DNA of 64,000 nucleotides from RGIG1995 sp045658315 (GTDB lineage Bacteria > Bacillota > Clostridia > Oscillospirales > CAG-272): positions 21,060-85,059 of the forward strand of contig JAZOUV010000023.1 of NCBI GenBank assembly GCA_045658315.1, in the 5' to 3' direction. The translations under genes were made by a program, and so were the position numbers. The notes below the pieces were generated by a model. The model was not told where the DNA came from and did no database searches. It saw only the letters and a program-made list of their open reading frames with translations. Below, piece after piece: positions 41,987 through 52,106 of the stretch (position 1 is its first letter; the number at the start of each line of letters is the position of its first letter).

Positions 41987-42898
41987 ATGAGAAAAATACA
42001 TATTCTTAACCCTGCGGCAGGAATGTTGAAGGCACACTTGTATATACCCGAAACTGTTGAGGTGTATGAGACAACGGGTCCTCACGATATGGAGCGTTTT
42101 ATAACCGAGACATTAAGAAATGACACCGAAGTGCATTTTACGGTGTATGGTGGAGATGGAACTGTCAGTGAGGCTGTTAATGGAATAATGGCGGCGGGAG
42201 AAGAGGCGGCAAAGAAGTGTTTTCTTTCTGTCGTTCCTAAAGGCTCGGGGAATGATTTTGTACGCAACTTTTCCAAGACGGAAAAGTATATGGGCAAAGT
42301 TGACGTACTTAAGATAAACGATAGATACGGAATAAATTCAGTTAATATAGGCTTTGACTGCGATGTTGTTGTAGAGACCGATAAGGTTAAGAAGAACTTT
42401 TTGACGTCGGGCAGTTTTGGCTACATAGTAGGTGTTATTAAGGTTCTCTCGGGAGAAATGGGAAAGGACTTTGAAATAGAGCTTACGAAGAAAGACGGAG
42501 AAAAGATTGAATTTAAGGGTAAATATCTTATGACTTGTCTCGGTAACGGGAAGTACTGCGGAGGCGGATTCAAATTTGCACCTGCTGCTGTTTTGAATGA
42601 CGGTTACTTTGACGCTATGGTTATAAATAATATGAGAAAGACGACGTTTTTGAAGCTTGTCGGAGACTACAGATTAGGCAAACACGTAAACGAAGCTACT
42701 TGCGAAGTTAAAGACAAATATAAAGAACTGCTGACATATTTTCAGTGTACGAGAATGACAGTGAAAAATATCAGCAGATACGGTATAGACGGCGAAGTTA
42801 TTTATGGAGATACGGTAGATATATCTATCGTACCCAAGGCGATAAACGTTAAGATGCCCGCTTTAGATTTAACTAAGCTCAGCAACATGAAGAAATAA
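41987..42898 (+). CDS. Diacylglycerol/lipid kinase (DagK/YegS-like)
   Basis: 303 residues of the diacylglycerol kinase catalytic family. TVYGGDGTVSEAVNGIM carries the GGDGT nucleotide motif, PKGSGNDFVRNFSK the GTGNDF-like substrate site, and NIGFDCDVV the strand following it. The C-terminal part has LMTCLGNGKYCGGGFKFAP and NDGYFDAMVI. Phospholipid recycling or undecaprenol phosphorylation are both known in the family and cannot be separated here. The 3' end overlaps the convergent C26 amidohydrolase gene by 20 bases. Confidence 0.9.
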   Translation: MRKIHILNPAAGMLKAHLYIPETVEVYETTGPHDMERFITETLRNDTEVHFTVYGGDGTVSEAVNGIMAAGEEAAKKCFLSVVPKGSGNDFVRNFSKTEKYMGKVDVLKINDRYGINSVNIGFDCDVVVETDKVKKNFLTSGSFGYIVGVIKVLSGEMGKDFEIELTKKDGEKIEFKGKYLMTCLGNGKYCGGGFKFAPAAVLNDGYFDAMVINNMRKTTFLKLVGDYRLGKHVNEATCEVKDKYKELLTYFQCTRMTVKNISRYGIDGEVIYGDTVDISIVPKAINVKMPALDLTKLSNMKK

Positions 42899-43556
42899 AG
42901 TTATCGAAAATAAGCTTTGCATGAATATTGGTCGAATACATTCTTTCGGGGTGCCATTGTATTCCCAGGTGAAATTTTTTGCCGGGGGCATATACGGCTT
43001 CGATAGTACCGTCTTCGCTTTGTGCGGCTGCCTTTAAACTACCTAAAGCCTTGACTGTTTGGTGGTGGAAGCTGTTGACGTCGGTGATGTCAGCAGCGAG
43101 GATTTTTTGCAGCGGTGTGTCGGGAAGTATTTTTACCGTATGGCTTGTTACGTGCTTATCGGCAGTTTGGTCGTGGTTGTTGATATGCTGATGCAGCGTT
43201 CCGTCTGCGGCAACGGTGAGAAGCTGACAGCCGCGGCAGATGCCGAGGACGGACTTATCTAAATCAGTAGCAAATTTGCATAGCTTAAGCTCGAAAATAT
43301 CTCTTTCAAATTCGATGTTTCCGCAATTAGCCTGTGCATTTTCTCCGTATTTTTGCGGGTCAATATTGGTTCCTCCCGAAAAAATGATGCCGTCGAGACG
43401 GTTTACGGTTTCTTCTATAACAGAGTCGTTTCGGGTATATGGCAGTATAAAAGGGATACCGCCCGATTCTTCTACGGCTTTTGCATAAAAGGGAGAAATT
43501 TTGTTTATACCGAGGTAGTTATCGTATTGAGGTGTTATACCTATAAGTGGCTTCAT
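42879..43556 (-). CDS. Class I glutamine amidotransferase-like gamma-glutamyl hydrolase (peptidase C26)
   Basis: 225 residues from ATG 43556 behind GGAGGAAAAATTT. An in-frame start at 43736 adds 60 non-conserved residues and is rejected. The nucleophile Cys107 lies in LGICRGCQLLTVAADGTLHQ, GIIFSGGTNIDPQKYGE is the oxyanion-side motif and HLGIQWHPERMYS carries the catalytic His/Glu. It resembles PuuD, which hydrolyses gamma-glutamyl-GABA, or other gamma-Glu bonds. A substrate cannot be assigned from context. Confidence 0.88.
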   Translation of the reverse strand: MKPLIGITPQYDNYLGINKISPFYAKAVEESGGIPFILPYTRNDSVIEETVNRLDGIIFSGGTNIDPQKYGENAQANCGNIEFERDIFELKLCKFATDLDKSVLGICRGCQLLTVAADGTLHQHINNHDQTADKHVTSHTVKILPDTPLQKILAADITDVNSFHHQTVKALGSLKAAAQSEDGTIEAVYAPGKKFHLGIQWHPERMYSTNIHAKLIFDNFISSCC

Positions 43557-43675
43557 AAATTTTTCCTCCGAAGTAAATTTGTACATTTTATTCGGCGGTA
43601 GACAGATATATGAATAAAGACAAAACGATTTGTATATAAAGTAATACAAAAGACAAAGAAAGGTTTGGTTTTTTA

Positions 43676-44659
43676 ATGAGCATAAGAGTTGGTATAGTAG
43701 GCTATGGAAATCTTGCAAAGGGAGCTGAAGCGTCAATAAAAGATAATGCCGATATGACCCTCGAGGCAGTATTCACGAGACGGGATCCATCAAAAGTAAA
43801 AATTAATACAGAGGGAGTTCCGGTACTTCATACAGATGAGATAAAGAGTTATAAGGACAAGATAGACGTTCTTATAATATGCGGAGGAAGTGCAACCGAC
43901 CTTCCCGTACAGACCCCGGAGTATGCAGAATATTTCAACGTTATTGATAGCTTTGACAATCATTCTATGATACAGACACATTTTGAAAATGTTGATAAGT
44001 CCTCTAAAAAAGGCGGTTATGTCAGCGTTATATCAGTGGGCTGGGACCCGGGAATGTTTTCTTTGAACCGTCTTTACGGCGGTGTTACCTTGCCGGTGGG
44101 AGAGACATATACTTTTTGGGGGAAGGGCGTAAGTCAGGGACATTCCGATGCTATACGCAGAATTGAAGGAGTAAAAAACGCAAAGCAATATACTATTCCC
44201 GTAGAAAGTGCATTGGAAAGAGTAAGAAACGGTGAAAATCCTACACTCACAACGAGAGAAAAGCATACGAGAGAGTGTTTTGTGGTTGCCGAGGACGGGG
44301 CGGACAAGGCGAGAATTGAAAAAGAGATTAAAGAAATGCCCGCCTATTTTGCCGATTATGATACCACTGTCAATTTTATAACCGAAGAAGAGCTTGAAAG
44401 AGACCATTCGGGTATTCCTCACGGCGGTTTTGTTATAAGAACAGGAATGACCAACGGCGGTAAATCGACACACGTTGTTGAATATTCGTTGAAGCTTGAT
44501 TCAAACCCCGAATTTACCGCAAGCGTGCTTGTTGCTTATGCTCGTGCCGCATATAGATTACACAAAGAGGGGCAGTCGGGCTGCAAGACGATATTTGATA
44601 TCCCCCCTGCATATTTATCCCACCTTGACGGCGAAACTTTAAGAAAAACATTATTATAA
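43676..44659 (+). CDS. ddh: meso-Diaminopimelate dehydrogenase
   Basis: NADPH-dependent one-step amination of tetrahydrodipicolinate to meso-DAP, a bypass of the acyl-DAP routes for lysine and peptidoglycan. 327 residues: RVGIVGYGNLAKGAEASIKD is the Rossmann motif, LIICGGSATDLPVQTPEYA, SVGWDPGMFSLNRLYGG, and TFWGKGVSQGHSDAIRRIEG are specific for Ddh. The C-terminal HGGFVIRTGMTNGG region covers the DAP contacts. Monocistronic, with a terminator at 44667-44698. Confidence 0.95.
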   Translation: MSIRVGIVGYGNLAKGAEASIKDNADMTLEAVFTRRDPSKVKINTEGVPVLHTDEIKSYKDKIDVLIICGGSATDLPVQTPEYAEYFNVIDSFDNHSMIQTHFENVDKSSKKGGYVSVISVGWDPGMFSLNRLYGGVTLPVGETYTFWGKGVSQGHSDAIRRIEGVKNAKQYTIPVESALERVRNGENPTLTTREKHTRECFVVAEDGADKARIEKEIKEMPAYFADYDTTVNFITEEELERDHSGIPHGGFVIRTGMTNGGKSTHVVEYSLKLDSNPEFTASVLVAYARAAYRLHKEGQSGCKTIFDIPPAYLSHLDGETLRKTLL

Positions 44660-44666
44660 AAACATA

Positions 44667-44698
44667 AAAACGAGCCGATTTGATTATCGGCTCGTTTT
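44667..44698 (+). terminator. Convergent terminator between ddh and the pseudouridine synthase
   Basis: AAAACGAGCCGAT / ATCGGCTCGTTTT with a 6-nt loop. T-runs on both strands allow it to serve both genes. Confidence 0.85.
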
Positions 44699-44704
44699 AG
44701 TGTT

Positions 44705-45658
44705 TTAAAATTCTTTAAGGAAATATATATTGTCCTTTTTTACCTCAAATGATTTTCCCTTGAGGTAAGATAAAATACCCGACTCGGTCGTGAAATCAAA
44801 GCCTAATTTGTATGAGTAAAGTGCCTGACACTTATAACCCGACTTGCGGTCATCCTTGTTTATGCCGTATTTACCGTCGCCGAGGAGAGGGTGTCCGATA
44901 TACGAAAACTGTGCTCTGATTTGATGTGTTCTACCCGTCAAAAGTTCGGCTTCAATAAGAGAAAGATTGTTTCTTTCTTCAATAACTCTGTATTTTGTTT
45001 CGGCTGTTTTTGAACCTTTTACTCGGTTGTCATATACTTTGACGGTGTTGGTTTTTTCGTCCTTTAATATAAAGTTTTTGATTGTACCGCTTCTTGGTAA
45101 AACCTTGCCGTGAACCGCTAAAAGATATTTTTTGGTTATTTCACGGTTTTTTATTTTTTGGTTAAGAATACGCAATGTTTCGGCGTTTTTTGCGGCAATA
45201 ACGATACCGCCCGTGTTTCTGTCTATACGATTGCAAAGTGCGGGAGAAAAAGAGTTTTCGTTTTCGGGAGTATATTCGCCTTTTTGATACAGATATGCTT
45301 TTATATGGTTGATAAGCGTATTCGTATCTTCTTTTGAATCGGAATGAACTATAAGTCCCGGACGTTTATCTGCAAGGAGAATGTTTTTGTCTTCGTATAC
45401 AACGTCTAAGTTAGCTTTTAGCTGAGTAAAAGCTTCCGACTGAGAAGATTTTTCAAAAAACTCTTCTGAAATAAATAATTCAACCGTGTCGCCGTTTTGT
45501 AAGATGTATTTAGGCTCGGTACGTTTTCTGTTTACTTTAATTTTCTTCGTTCTTATCTGTTTATACATAAGGGAAAGGGGAAGCGTTTTTAATGTTTTGG
45601 TTAAAAATTTATCAAGCCTTTGCCCGGCATCGTTTTCCTTTACGGTAAGAGTCCGCAT
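44705..45658 (-). CDS. RluA-family RNA pseudouridine synthase
   Basis: 317 residues with an N-terminal S4 RNA-binding domain (about 12-75, GQRLDKFLTKTL...NGDTVELFI) followed by the catalytic domain. The catalytic Asp146 is in LCNRIDRNTGGIVIAAKN, and LTGRTHQIRAQFSYIGHPLL is the second family motif. Uridines of 23S rRNA (RluC-like) are likely targets. RluD-type specificity cannot be excluded. Confidence 0.92.
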   Translation of the reverse strand: MRTLTVKENDAGQRLDKFLTKTLKTLPLSLMYKQIRTKKIKVNRKRTEPKYILQNGDTVELFISEEFFEKSSQSEAFTQLKANLDVVYEDKNILLADKRPGLIVHSDSKEDTNTLINHIKAYLYQKGEYTPENENSFSPALCNRIDRNTGGIVIAAKNAETLRILNQKIKNREITKKYLLAVHGKVLPRSGTIKNFILKDEKTNTVKVYDNRVKGSKTAETKYRVIEERNNLSLIEAELLTGRTHQIRAQFSYIGHPLLGDGKYGINKDDRKSGYKCQALYSYKLGFDFTTESGILSYLKGKSFEVKKDNIYFLKEF

Positions 45659-45750
45659 AATAATACTCCTTTATAGGAACTGTTCTAAAAAGATTATACC
45701 TTTTTTTAGCAAAAAATGCAATAAAATATATAAAAAAATATAAAATACTG

Positions 45751-45779
45751 TTTACAGAATGACAAAAAAATGTTAGAAT
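45751..45779 (+). promoter_or_regulatory. Promoter of mtaB-purL
   Basis: TTTACA (45751-45756), 17-base spacer, TAGAAT (45774-45779). Confidence 0.6.
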
Positions 45780-45810
45780 ATATTGATTAAGTATATTTAT
45801 GGAGACATAG

Positions 45811-47124
45811 ATGGAAAAAAAGTATAAAGCTTCGATATATACATTGGGATGCCGTGTAAACCTTTACGAAAGCGAAGCTATTGCGGACAAGCTTTCAGAA
45901 TGCGGTTTTGAGATGCGGGATTTTTCCGAAAAGTGCGACGTTTACATTATAAATACCTGTACGGTAACAGCCGAAAGTGATCGCAAATCAAGGCAGATGA
46001 TTAGACGTGCTCTTAAGAATAATTCTGATGCAAAGGTGCTTGTTTGCGGCTGTCATTCTCAGATATTCCCGAAAGAGACGTCGGAGATATCGGGGGTCGA
46101 TTATATCGGCGGAACTACCAACAAGCTTGCGGTGGTTGAAAGGGCAGTTAGTCTTGTTGAAAACGGCAAGAACGAGAAAGCGGATATAAACATAGGAGAC
46201 CCATTTAATGCTGAGTTTGAGACTATGGAAGCGATCTCACAGGACAGAACGAGAGCATTTCTGAAGATAGAAGACGGGTGCAATAACAAGTGTTCTTACT
46301 GCATAATTCCCAAAGCAAGAGGCAGAGTACGTTCAAAGCCTATTGACGAGGTGTTGGCAGAGGTAAAGAATATTGTTGCAAACGGCTACCGAGAAATAGT
46401 GCTTGTCGGTATAGAGACGGCGGCTTACGGTGAAGGGAAGAATTACAGTTTGATTGATTTGCTTGAGAAGCTTGAAAATGTGGAGGGACTCGAGCGAATA
46501 AGACTCGGTTCTTTAGAACCCAGCCTTTTAAAGAAACCTATAATTGATAGGCTGGCGGTACTGAAAAAGCCTATGCCGCATTATCATCTGTCTCTCCAAA
46601 GCGGTACTGATAGGACACTTAACGCTATGAGGCGTCGGTATAATACAAAAATGATAGCCGAGTGCGTAAATTATATGAGAGAGAAAATACCGAATGTAAC
46701 TTTCGGATCGGACTTTATCGTAGGATTCCCGGGCGAGACCGAAGAAGACCACAAAAATACGATTGAGTTTGTTGATTCTTTTGAAATATTGAACAGCCAC
46801 ATTTTTTCTTATTCGATAAGACCCGATACAGAAGCTTCCCAAATGAAAGAGCAGTTGGATAATGACGTAAAAATGAAAAGGCACAAAGAACTGCAAAGGG
46901 TTGCCGAGAAAATGAAAAAAAGATGTGTTGAAGGTTTTATTGAAAAACAAACAATACTTGACGTACTTTTCGAGACAGAGAAGAATGGATATTGGTACGG
47001 ACATACAAGCAATTTTATTTATGTAAAAGTAAAAAATGATTCCGACTTAGGCGGAAAGCTTAAGGGTGTCGTTTTGAAAAAATATAACGAAAAAGACGGA
47101 TTGACCGAGGGAGAGTTAATATGA
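45811..47124 (+). CDS. mtaB: tRNA (t6A37) methylthiotransferase MtaB
   Basis: Radical-SAM enzyme adding methylthio at C2 of t6A37 in tRNA. 437 residues. The N-terminal MTTase domain shows TLGCRVNLYESEAIADKL, YIINTCTVTAESDRKSRQ and KVLVCGCHSQ, the three cluster cysteines. The radical SAM motif is EDGCNNKCSYCIIPKARGRV. HLSLQSGTDRTLNAMRRRY and FGSDFIVGFPGETEEDH follow, then a TRAM domain. Its stop overlaps purL by 4 bases, so a tRNA-modification gene and a purine gene are translated from one message. Confidence 0.93.
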   Translation: MEKKYKASIYTLGCRVNLYESEAIADKLSECGFEMRDFSEKCDVYIINTCTVTAESDRKSRQMIRRALKNNSDAKVLVCGCHSQIFPKETSEISGVDYIGGTTNKLAVVERAVSLVENGKNEKADINIGDPFNAEFETMEAISQDRTRAFLKIEDGCNNKCSYCIIPKARGRVRSKPIDEVLAEVKNIVANGYREIVLVGIETAAYGEGKNYSLIDLLEKLENVEGLERIRLGSLEPSLLKKPIIDRLAVLKKPMPHYHLSLQSGTDRTLNAMRRRYNTKMIAECVNYMREKIPNVTFGSDFIVGFPGETEEDHKNTIEFVDSFEILNSHIFSYSIRPDTEASQMKEQLDNDVKMKRHKELQRVAEKMKKRCVEGFIEKQTILDVLFETEKNGYWYGHTSNFIYVKVKNDSDLGGKLKGVVLKKYNEKDGLTEGELI

Positions 47125-50100
47125 GCGTTTTCAGAGTTTTTGTTGAAAGAAAACAGGACAACCGCATTGAAGCGGAAAGTGTGAAGAGAGATCTTCGTGA
47201 AAACTTGATGATAGGCGGACTTGAAAATGTCAGACTTGTCAACAGATATTATGTTGAGGGTATCAGTGAAGAAATTTTTGAGAAAGCAAAGTATACTATC
47301 TTTTCAGAGCCGCAAACAGACGTGGCTTCGGAAGATATCGAATATGGCACTGAAGATAAGCTTTTTGCAGTGGAGTATTTGCCCGGACAGTTTGACCAGA
47401 GAGCTGACTCTTGTTCGCAGTGTATTCAGATTCTTACGCAGGGCGACAGACCAATCGTAAAGACTGCAAAGATTTACATTCTTTCGGGTAACGTATCGGA
47501 TGGTGAGCTTGAAAGTATAAAGAAATACGTAATTAACCCCGTAGAAAGTCGCGAAGCTTCTTTTGAAATGCCTGCTTCCTTGGAGGAAAAGCACGAAATG
47601 CCCGATATGGTTCCTACCATTGACGGTTTTATTAAGATGACAAGACCCGATTTTAAGGGCTTTATAGCTAAATACGCTTTGGCTATGGACGAGGACGACG
47701 TTGAATTCTGCGTTAAGCATTTCAGAGACGAGGAAAAGAGAGATCCTACACTTTCAGAGCTTCGTCTTATCGACTCCTACTGGTCAGACCACTGCCGTCA
47801 TACAACGTTTCTTACACATATTGACGGTGTAAAAATAGAAGATTCATTTATAGCTGATACTTATAAAGATTATCTTGCAAAGAGAGAAGAGGTATATGCA
47901 GGTAAAAAAATGAAGCCTATGACATTGATGGATATAGGCACGTTGGCTGCAAAGTATCTCAAGAAAAAGGGTATACTCAAGAACCTTGACGAGTCCGAAG
48001 AGATAAATGCCTGTTCAGTTAAGATAAAGGCTGAAATTGACGGAGAAGAGCAGGATTGGCTCTTGATGTTCAAGAACGAGACACATAACCACCCCACAGA
48101 AATTGAGCCTTTCGGCGGTGCGGCAACCTGTCTCGGCGGTGCTATAAGAGACCCGCTTTCAGGTAGATCCTACGTTTATCAGGCAATGCGTGTTACCGGT
48201 GCTGCCGATCCTCGCAAGAAAGTAAGCGAGACTATCCCCGGTAAGCTTCCTCAATCTAAAATTACAACGGGGGCTGCTAACGGTTATTCTTCATACGGTA
48301 ACCAAATTGGTCTTGCTACCGGCAGCGTTAATGAAATATATCATCCCAACTACGTTGCAAAGAGACTTGAAATAGGTGCTGTTGTGGGGGCTGCTCCCGC
48401 AGAAAACGTAATCAGAGAGGTTCCCGAAGACGGAGATGTTGTAATACTTCTCGGAGGAAGAACGGGACGTGACGGTTGCGGCGGTGCGACAGGTTCGTCA
48501 AAGGCACATACAGCTGAATCTCTTGTTAAGTGCGGTGCAGAGGTACAGAAGGGTAATCCCCCCGAAGAAAGAAAATTGCAGAGACTATTCCGTTCAAAAG
48601 AAGCTACGACTCTTATAAGACGTTGTAACGACTTTGGTGCGGGTGGTATTTCCGTCGCTATCGGTGAGCTTGCAGACGGACTTGATATAGACCTTTCAAA
48701 AGTACCGAAGAAGTACGAAGGACTTGACGGCACAGAACTTGCAATTTCCGAATCTCAGGAAAGAATGGCAGTTGTAGTAAGAGCAAAAGATGCAGAAAAG
48801 TTTATGAAGCTTGCTCTCGGTGAAAACCTTGAATCTACTGTCGTTGCAAGAGTTACCGAAGAGAAGAGACTCCGAATGCATTGGAACGGCAAGACGACAG
48901 TTGACCTTTCGAGAGAGTTTCTTAACTCAAACGGTGCAGAAAAGCATACAGAGATTTCGGTTTCTAAAGCTGACGTTGCAGATATATTCGATGCCTCGGC
49001 AACTTCTCATGCAAAGGCTACCGTAAAAGAAAGCTTTGTTTCTTTGGTTGGCGACCTTAACGTATGTTCGCAGAGAGGATTGGTAAGCCGTTTTGACTCG
49101 TCTATTGGTGCCGGCAGTGTTGTAATGCCCTACGGTGGTAAAACACAGTCGACGTCGCCTCAGTTTATGGCGGCAAAGCTTCCTGTTCTCAAGGGTGAAA
49201 CAAATACCGTATCTGTTATGGCTTACGGTTATAACCCGATGATAGCAGACAAGAGCCCCTACCACAGTGCACTTTATGCTGTAGTTGAAAGCGTATCGAG
49301 AATGGTTGCGGCGGGCGTTCCTTTTGAAGATTGCTATCTTACGTTCCAAGAGTATTTTGAGAGAACTAATAATAAGCCTGAAAGATGGGGAAAACCCTTC
49401 GCGGCACTTCTTGGTGCATTCAAAGCACAGACAGAGCTTGGACTTGCGGCTATCGGCGGTAAAGACAGTATGAGCGGAACATTTGAAAAAATAGACGTTC
49501 CCCCCACGCTCGTATCGTTTGCTTGTGCTGCAACAAAATTGCAGAATATTACAACTCCCGAATTCAAGAAAGCAGGAAACAACGTATATCTTATTACACC
49601 CGAATATGATGAAAACGGTATCGTATGCTTTGAATCCTTGAAGAAGGTTTACACCTATATTCACTCGCTTATTGTCGATAAGAAGGCAAAAGCGGTATAT
49701 ACACTCGGCTTTGGCGGTATTGCAGAAGGTATTGCAAAGATGACGTTTGGTAACGAGATTGGTTTTGAGTTTGCAGAAAACACCGATATGAAAGAGCTTC
49801 TTAAGAACGGCTACGGTGCGTACATTGTTGAAACCGACTCTATGGCAGAAGGCGAGCTCCTTGGTAAGACGTTAAGCGAAGCTGTTATCAAGCTTAACGG
49901 CGAAACAGTTTGCGTAAAAGAACTTAAAGAAGCTTGGGAAGCACCCTTGCAGAAGGTATTCCCGACAGAAGCAAAGGGAATCGGCAAAGATACTACAGAG
50001 ACATTTGCATATACCGAAAGAAATACTGCAAGACCTGTAGTTAAGGTTGCAAAGCCTCGCGTAATTATACCCGTATTCCCCGGTACTAACTGCGAATACG

Positions 50101-50852
50101 ATACGGCAAGAGCATTTGAGAGAGCCGGAGCTGAGGCTGAAATATTTGTTCTCCGCAACATCAACTCCGACGTTCTTACACAGTCCATAAAAGAGTTTGC
50201 TGAAAAGATAAACAATAGCCAGATTCTTATGATTCCCGGCGGCTTCAGCGGCGGCGACGAGCCCGACGGTTCGGGTAAGTTTATTACTGCGGTACTTCGT
50301 AATCCTATGGTTAAAGAAGCTGTAACAAATCTTCTCGAAAACAGAGACGGTCTTATGCTCGGTATTTGTAACGGCTTCCAGGCACTCGTTAAATCAGGAC
50401 TTTTGCCTTACGGTAAGATTATGGATACTATGGATACAGACAGTCCTACTTTGACGTTCAACGCTATCGGCAGACACCAGTCGCAGATGGTACAGACGAG
50501 AGTATCCTCCGTTAAGTCGCCTTGGTTTGCAAACGTAAATACAGGTGACGTCCATACTGTTCCGATAAGCCATGGCGAAGGTAGATTTACTGCTCCAGAG
50601 GCAATGTTGAGACAACTTGCGGCAAACGGGCAGATAGCTACGCAGTACGTTGATGAAAAGGGTAATCCTACAATGGATATTACCTTTAACCCCAACGCAT
50701 CGGATTATGCTATTGAAGGTATTACCAGCCCCGACGGCAGAATTCTCGGTAAGATGGCACACAGTGAGCGTGTTGGCAAAGGGGTTGCAATAAACGTTCC
50801 CGGCGAACAGGATCAAAAAATATTCTTGTCAGGTGTAGAATACTTTAAATAA
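47121..50852 (+). CDS. purL: Phosphoribosylformylglycinamidine synthase, single-chain
   Basis: FGAM synthase of 1243 residues combining synthetase and glutaminase in one protein. The N-terminal PurS-like part (about 1-160), the linker with SDHCRHTTFLTHIDGVKI, the AIR-synthase-like halves (TGAANGYSSYGNQIGLATGS; GGRTGRDGCGGATGSS; KTQSTSPQFMAAKLP) and the glutaminase (FPGTNCEYDTARAFERAGAE; GGFSGGDEPDG; LGICNGFQALVKSGLL with Cys1083) are all intact. Many Firmicutes use separate PurS/PurL/PurQ, so a fused form is notable but known in clostridia. It is separate from the purEFNH cluster. Confidence 0.96.
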   Translation: MSVFRVFVERKQDNRIEAESVKRDLRENLMIGGLENVRLVNRYYVEGISEEIFEKAKYTIFSEPQTDVASEDIEYGTEDKLFAVEYLPGQFDQRADSCSQCIQILTQGDRPIVKTAKIYILSGNVSDGELESIKKYVINPVESREASFEMPASLEEKHEMPDMVPTIDGFIKMTRPDFKGFIAKYALAMDEDDVEFCVKHFRDEEKRDPTLSELRLIDSYWSDHCRHTTFLTHIDGVKIEDSFIADTYKDYLAKREEVYAGKKMKPMTLMDIGTLAAKYLKKKGILKNLDESEEINACSVKIKAEIDGEEQDWLLMFKNETHNHPTEIEPFGGAATCLGGAIRDPLSGRSYVYQAMRVTGAADPRKKVSETIPGKLPQSKITTGAANGYSSYGNQIGLATGSVNEIYHPNYVAKRLEIGAVVGAAPAENVIREVPEDGDVVILLGGRTGRDGCGGATGSSKAHTAESLVKCGAEVQKGNPPEERKLQRLFRSKEATTLIRRCNDFGAGGISVAIGELADGLDIDLSKVPKKYEGLDGTELAISESQERMAVVVRAKDAEKFMKLALGENLESTVVARVTEEKRLRMHWNGKTTVDLSREFLNSNGAEKHTEISVSKADVADIFDASATSHAKATVKESFVSLVGDLNVCSQRGLVSRFDSSIGAGSVVMPYGGKTQSTSPQFMAAKLPVLKGETNTVSVMAYGYNPMIADKSPYHSALYAVVESVSRMVAAGVPFEDCYLTFQEYFERTNNKPERWGKPFAALLGAFKAQTELGLAAIGGKDSMSGTFEKIDVPPTLVSFACAATKLQNITTPEFKKAGNNVYLITPEYDENGIVCFESLKKVYTYIHSLIVDKKAKAVYTLGFGGIAEGIAKMTFGNEIGFEFAENTDMKELLKNGYGAYIVETDSMAEGELLGKTLSEAVIKLNGETVCVKELKEAWEAPLQKVFPTEAKGIGKDTTETFAYTERNTARPVVKVAKPRVIIPVFPGTNCEYDTARAFERAGAEAEIFVLRNINSDVLTQSIKEFAEKINNSQILMIPGGFSGGDEPDGSGKFITAVLRNPMVKEAVTNLLENRDGLMLGICNGFQALVKSGLLPYGKIMDTMDTDSPTLTFNAIGRHQSQMVQTRVSSVKSPWFANVNTGDVHTVPISHGEGRFTAPEAMLRQLAANGQIATQYVDEKGNPTMDITFNPNASDYAIEGITSPDGRILGKMAHSERVGKGVAINVPGEQDQKIFLSGVEYFK

Positions 50853-50861
50853 AATAAAGCT

Positions 50862-50904
50862 AAAAAAGAGGATACTTTTTTCGTTGAATGTATCCTCTTT
50901 TTTT
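50862..50904 (+). terminator. Terminator after purL
   Basis: AAAAAAGAGGATAC / GTATCCTCTTTTTTT, a 14-bp stem with a T-run. Confidence 0.9.
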
Positions 50905-50968
50905 AACACAGTTGCAGAGTTTTGCATAGAATATCATTGAAATAATTATTTAAAAGGGAGATATTTTA

Positions 50969-52006
50969 ATGCAGAACGAAAAAAAGTACTTTGCATCTGC
51001 AAATACCGAAAAGGGTTTTGTATCATATTTTAACGAGATATACGGCGAGCTTGATATGGTATACATAATAAAGGGCGGACCGGGAACGGGAAAATCAAGT
51101 CTCATGCGAAAAATAGCCGATGAAGCCGAGGCGGAGAAATATTCGGTAGAATATTTTTACTGTTCGTCCGACCCGTTATCGCTTGACGGAATAATAATAG
51201 AAGAGTTGAATACAGCAGTTATTGACGGAACGGCACCGCATACGTATGACCCGAGATATCCGGGAGTAAAAGATAAGATAATACACCTCGGTGAGAATTG
51301 GGATGAAACGATGCTGCGGAAGAGTTCGAGGGAAATATGCGAGATAATAGATACGAAAAAAGCATTGTATAACAACGTGTATAACTACTTATCTGCAGCA
51401 GGCAGAGTAGAAGCCGAAATGAAGATGTGTAACAGACGTGCGGTGCTGTTTGAAAAGATGCAGGGAGCAGTAGACAGATTAAGTAAAGGCTGGAAGAACG
51501 GGGCGGGATTTTCAAAAAAGATACGCCCGGTCGAGGGAATAAGCCACGCAGGACACATAATTTATCATACGTATCACAGATCAGCGGAAAATAATTATGT
51601 TATACGTGACAGATACGGCATAGGAAACATATTTATTGAAATGATAATTAAGAAAGCAGAGAGCAAAGGCTTAAAGGTGGTTTACAGCCCGAGTTTTCTT
51701 GACGTATCAAACGTTTCTGCAATTTTATTGCCCGAGGTTAGCAGCTCGTTTGTAATATCCGACGATAATGATATAAACAAAAAGCAGATCAATATGGACA
51801 GATTTATTGATATAGAGAGGATAAGAAGGAATAAGCAGAAGAACAGATTTGCGAGACGGTGTTTAAATTCACTTTACGAGGGCGTACAAAAAGGGTTTGA
51901 TGAGATATATGAGCTTCATTCCCAACTTGAAAGATATTATATAGAAGCTATGGATTTTGCAAAAAACGAAGAAGTGTTAAAAAGAATAAAAAAAGAGATG
52001 TTTTAG
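50969..52006 (+). CDS. P-loop ATPase of unknown function
   Basis: 345 residues. The Walker A motif is KGGPGTGKSSLMRKIADEA near residue 32. A GYLS-type second motif is not obvious. The DISP-like VIRDRYGIGNIFIEMIIKK and VVYSPSFLDVSNVSAILLPE segments in the second half resemble a conserved clostridial family with two P-loop-like domains (PRK06851 type, named from memory). The C-terminus is Arg/Lys-rich and helical. No partner gene gives context. The reaction is unknown. Confidence 0.65.
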   Translation: MQNEKKYFASANTEKGFVSYFNEIYGELDMVYIIKGGPGTGKSSLMRKIADEAEAEKYSVEYFYCSSDPLSLDGIIIEELNTAVIDGTAPHTYDPRYPGVKDKIIHLGENWDETMLRKSSREICEIIDTKKALYNNVYNYLSAAGRVEAEMKMCNRRAVLFEKMQGAVDRLSKGWKNGAGFSKKIRPVEGISHAGHIIYHTYHRSAENNYVIRDRYGIGNIFIEMIIKKAESKGLKVVYSPSFLDVSNVSAILLPEVSSSFVISDDNDINKKQINMDRFIDIERIRRNKQKNRFARRCLNSLYEGVQKGFDEIYELHSQLERYYIEAMDFAKNEEVLKRIKKEMF

Positions 52007-52040
52007 ATATATCTGAACAAATAAATTAATACTGTTTACA

Positions 52041-52094
52041 AAAAAACACCGCATCTGTAAATTGTTGATGACAAATGATGCGGTGCTTTTTGTT
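52041..52094 (+). terminator. Terminator after the ATPase gene
   Basis: CACCGCATC (52047-52055) / GATGCGGTG (52077-52085) with a 21-nt loop and T-rich tail (CTTTTTGTTTT). It may also serve the convergent lipoprotein gene. Confidence 0.7.
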
Positions 52095-52106
52095 TTAATC
52101 TGCATT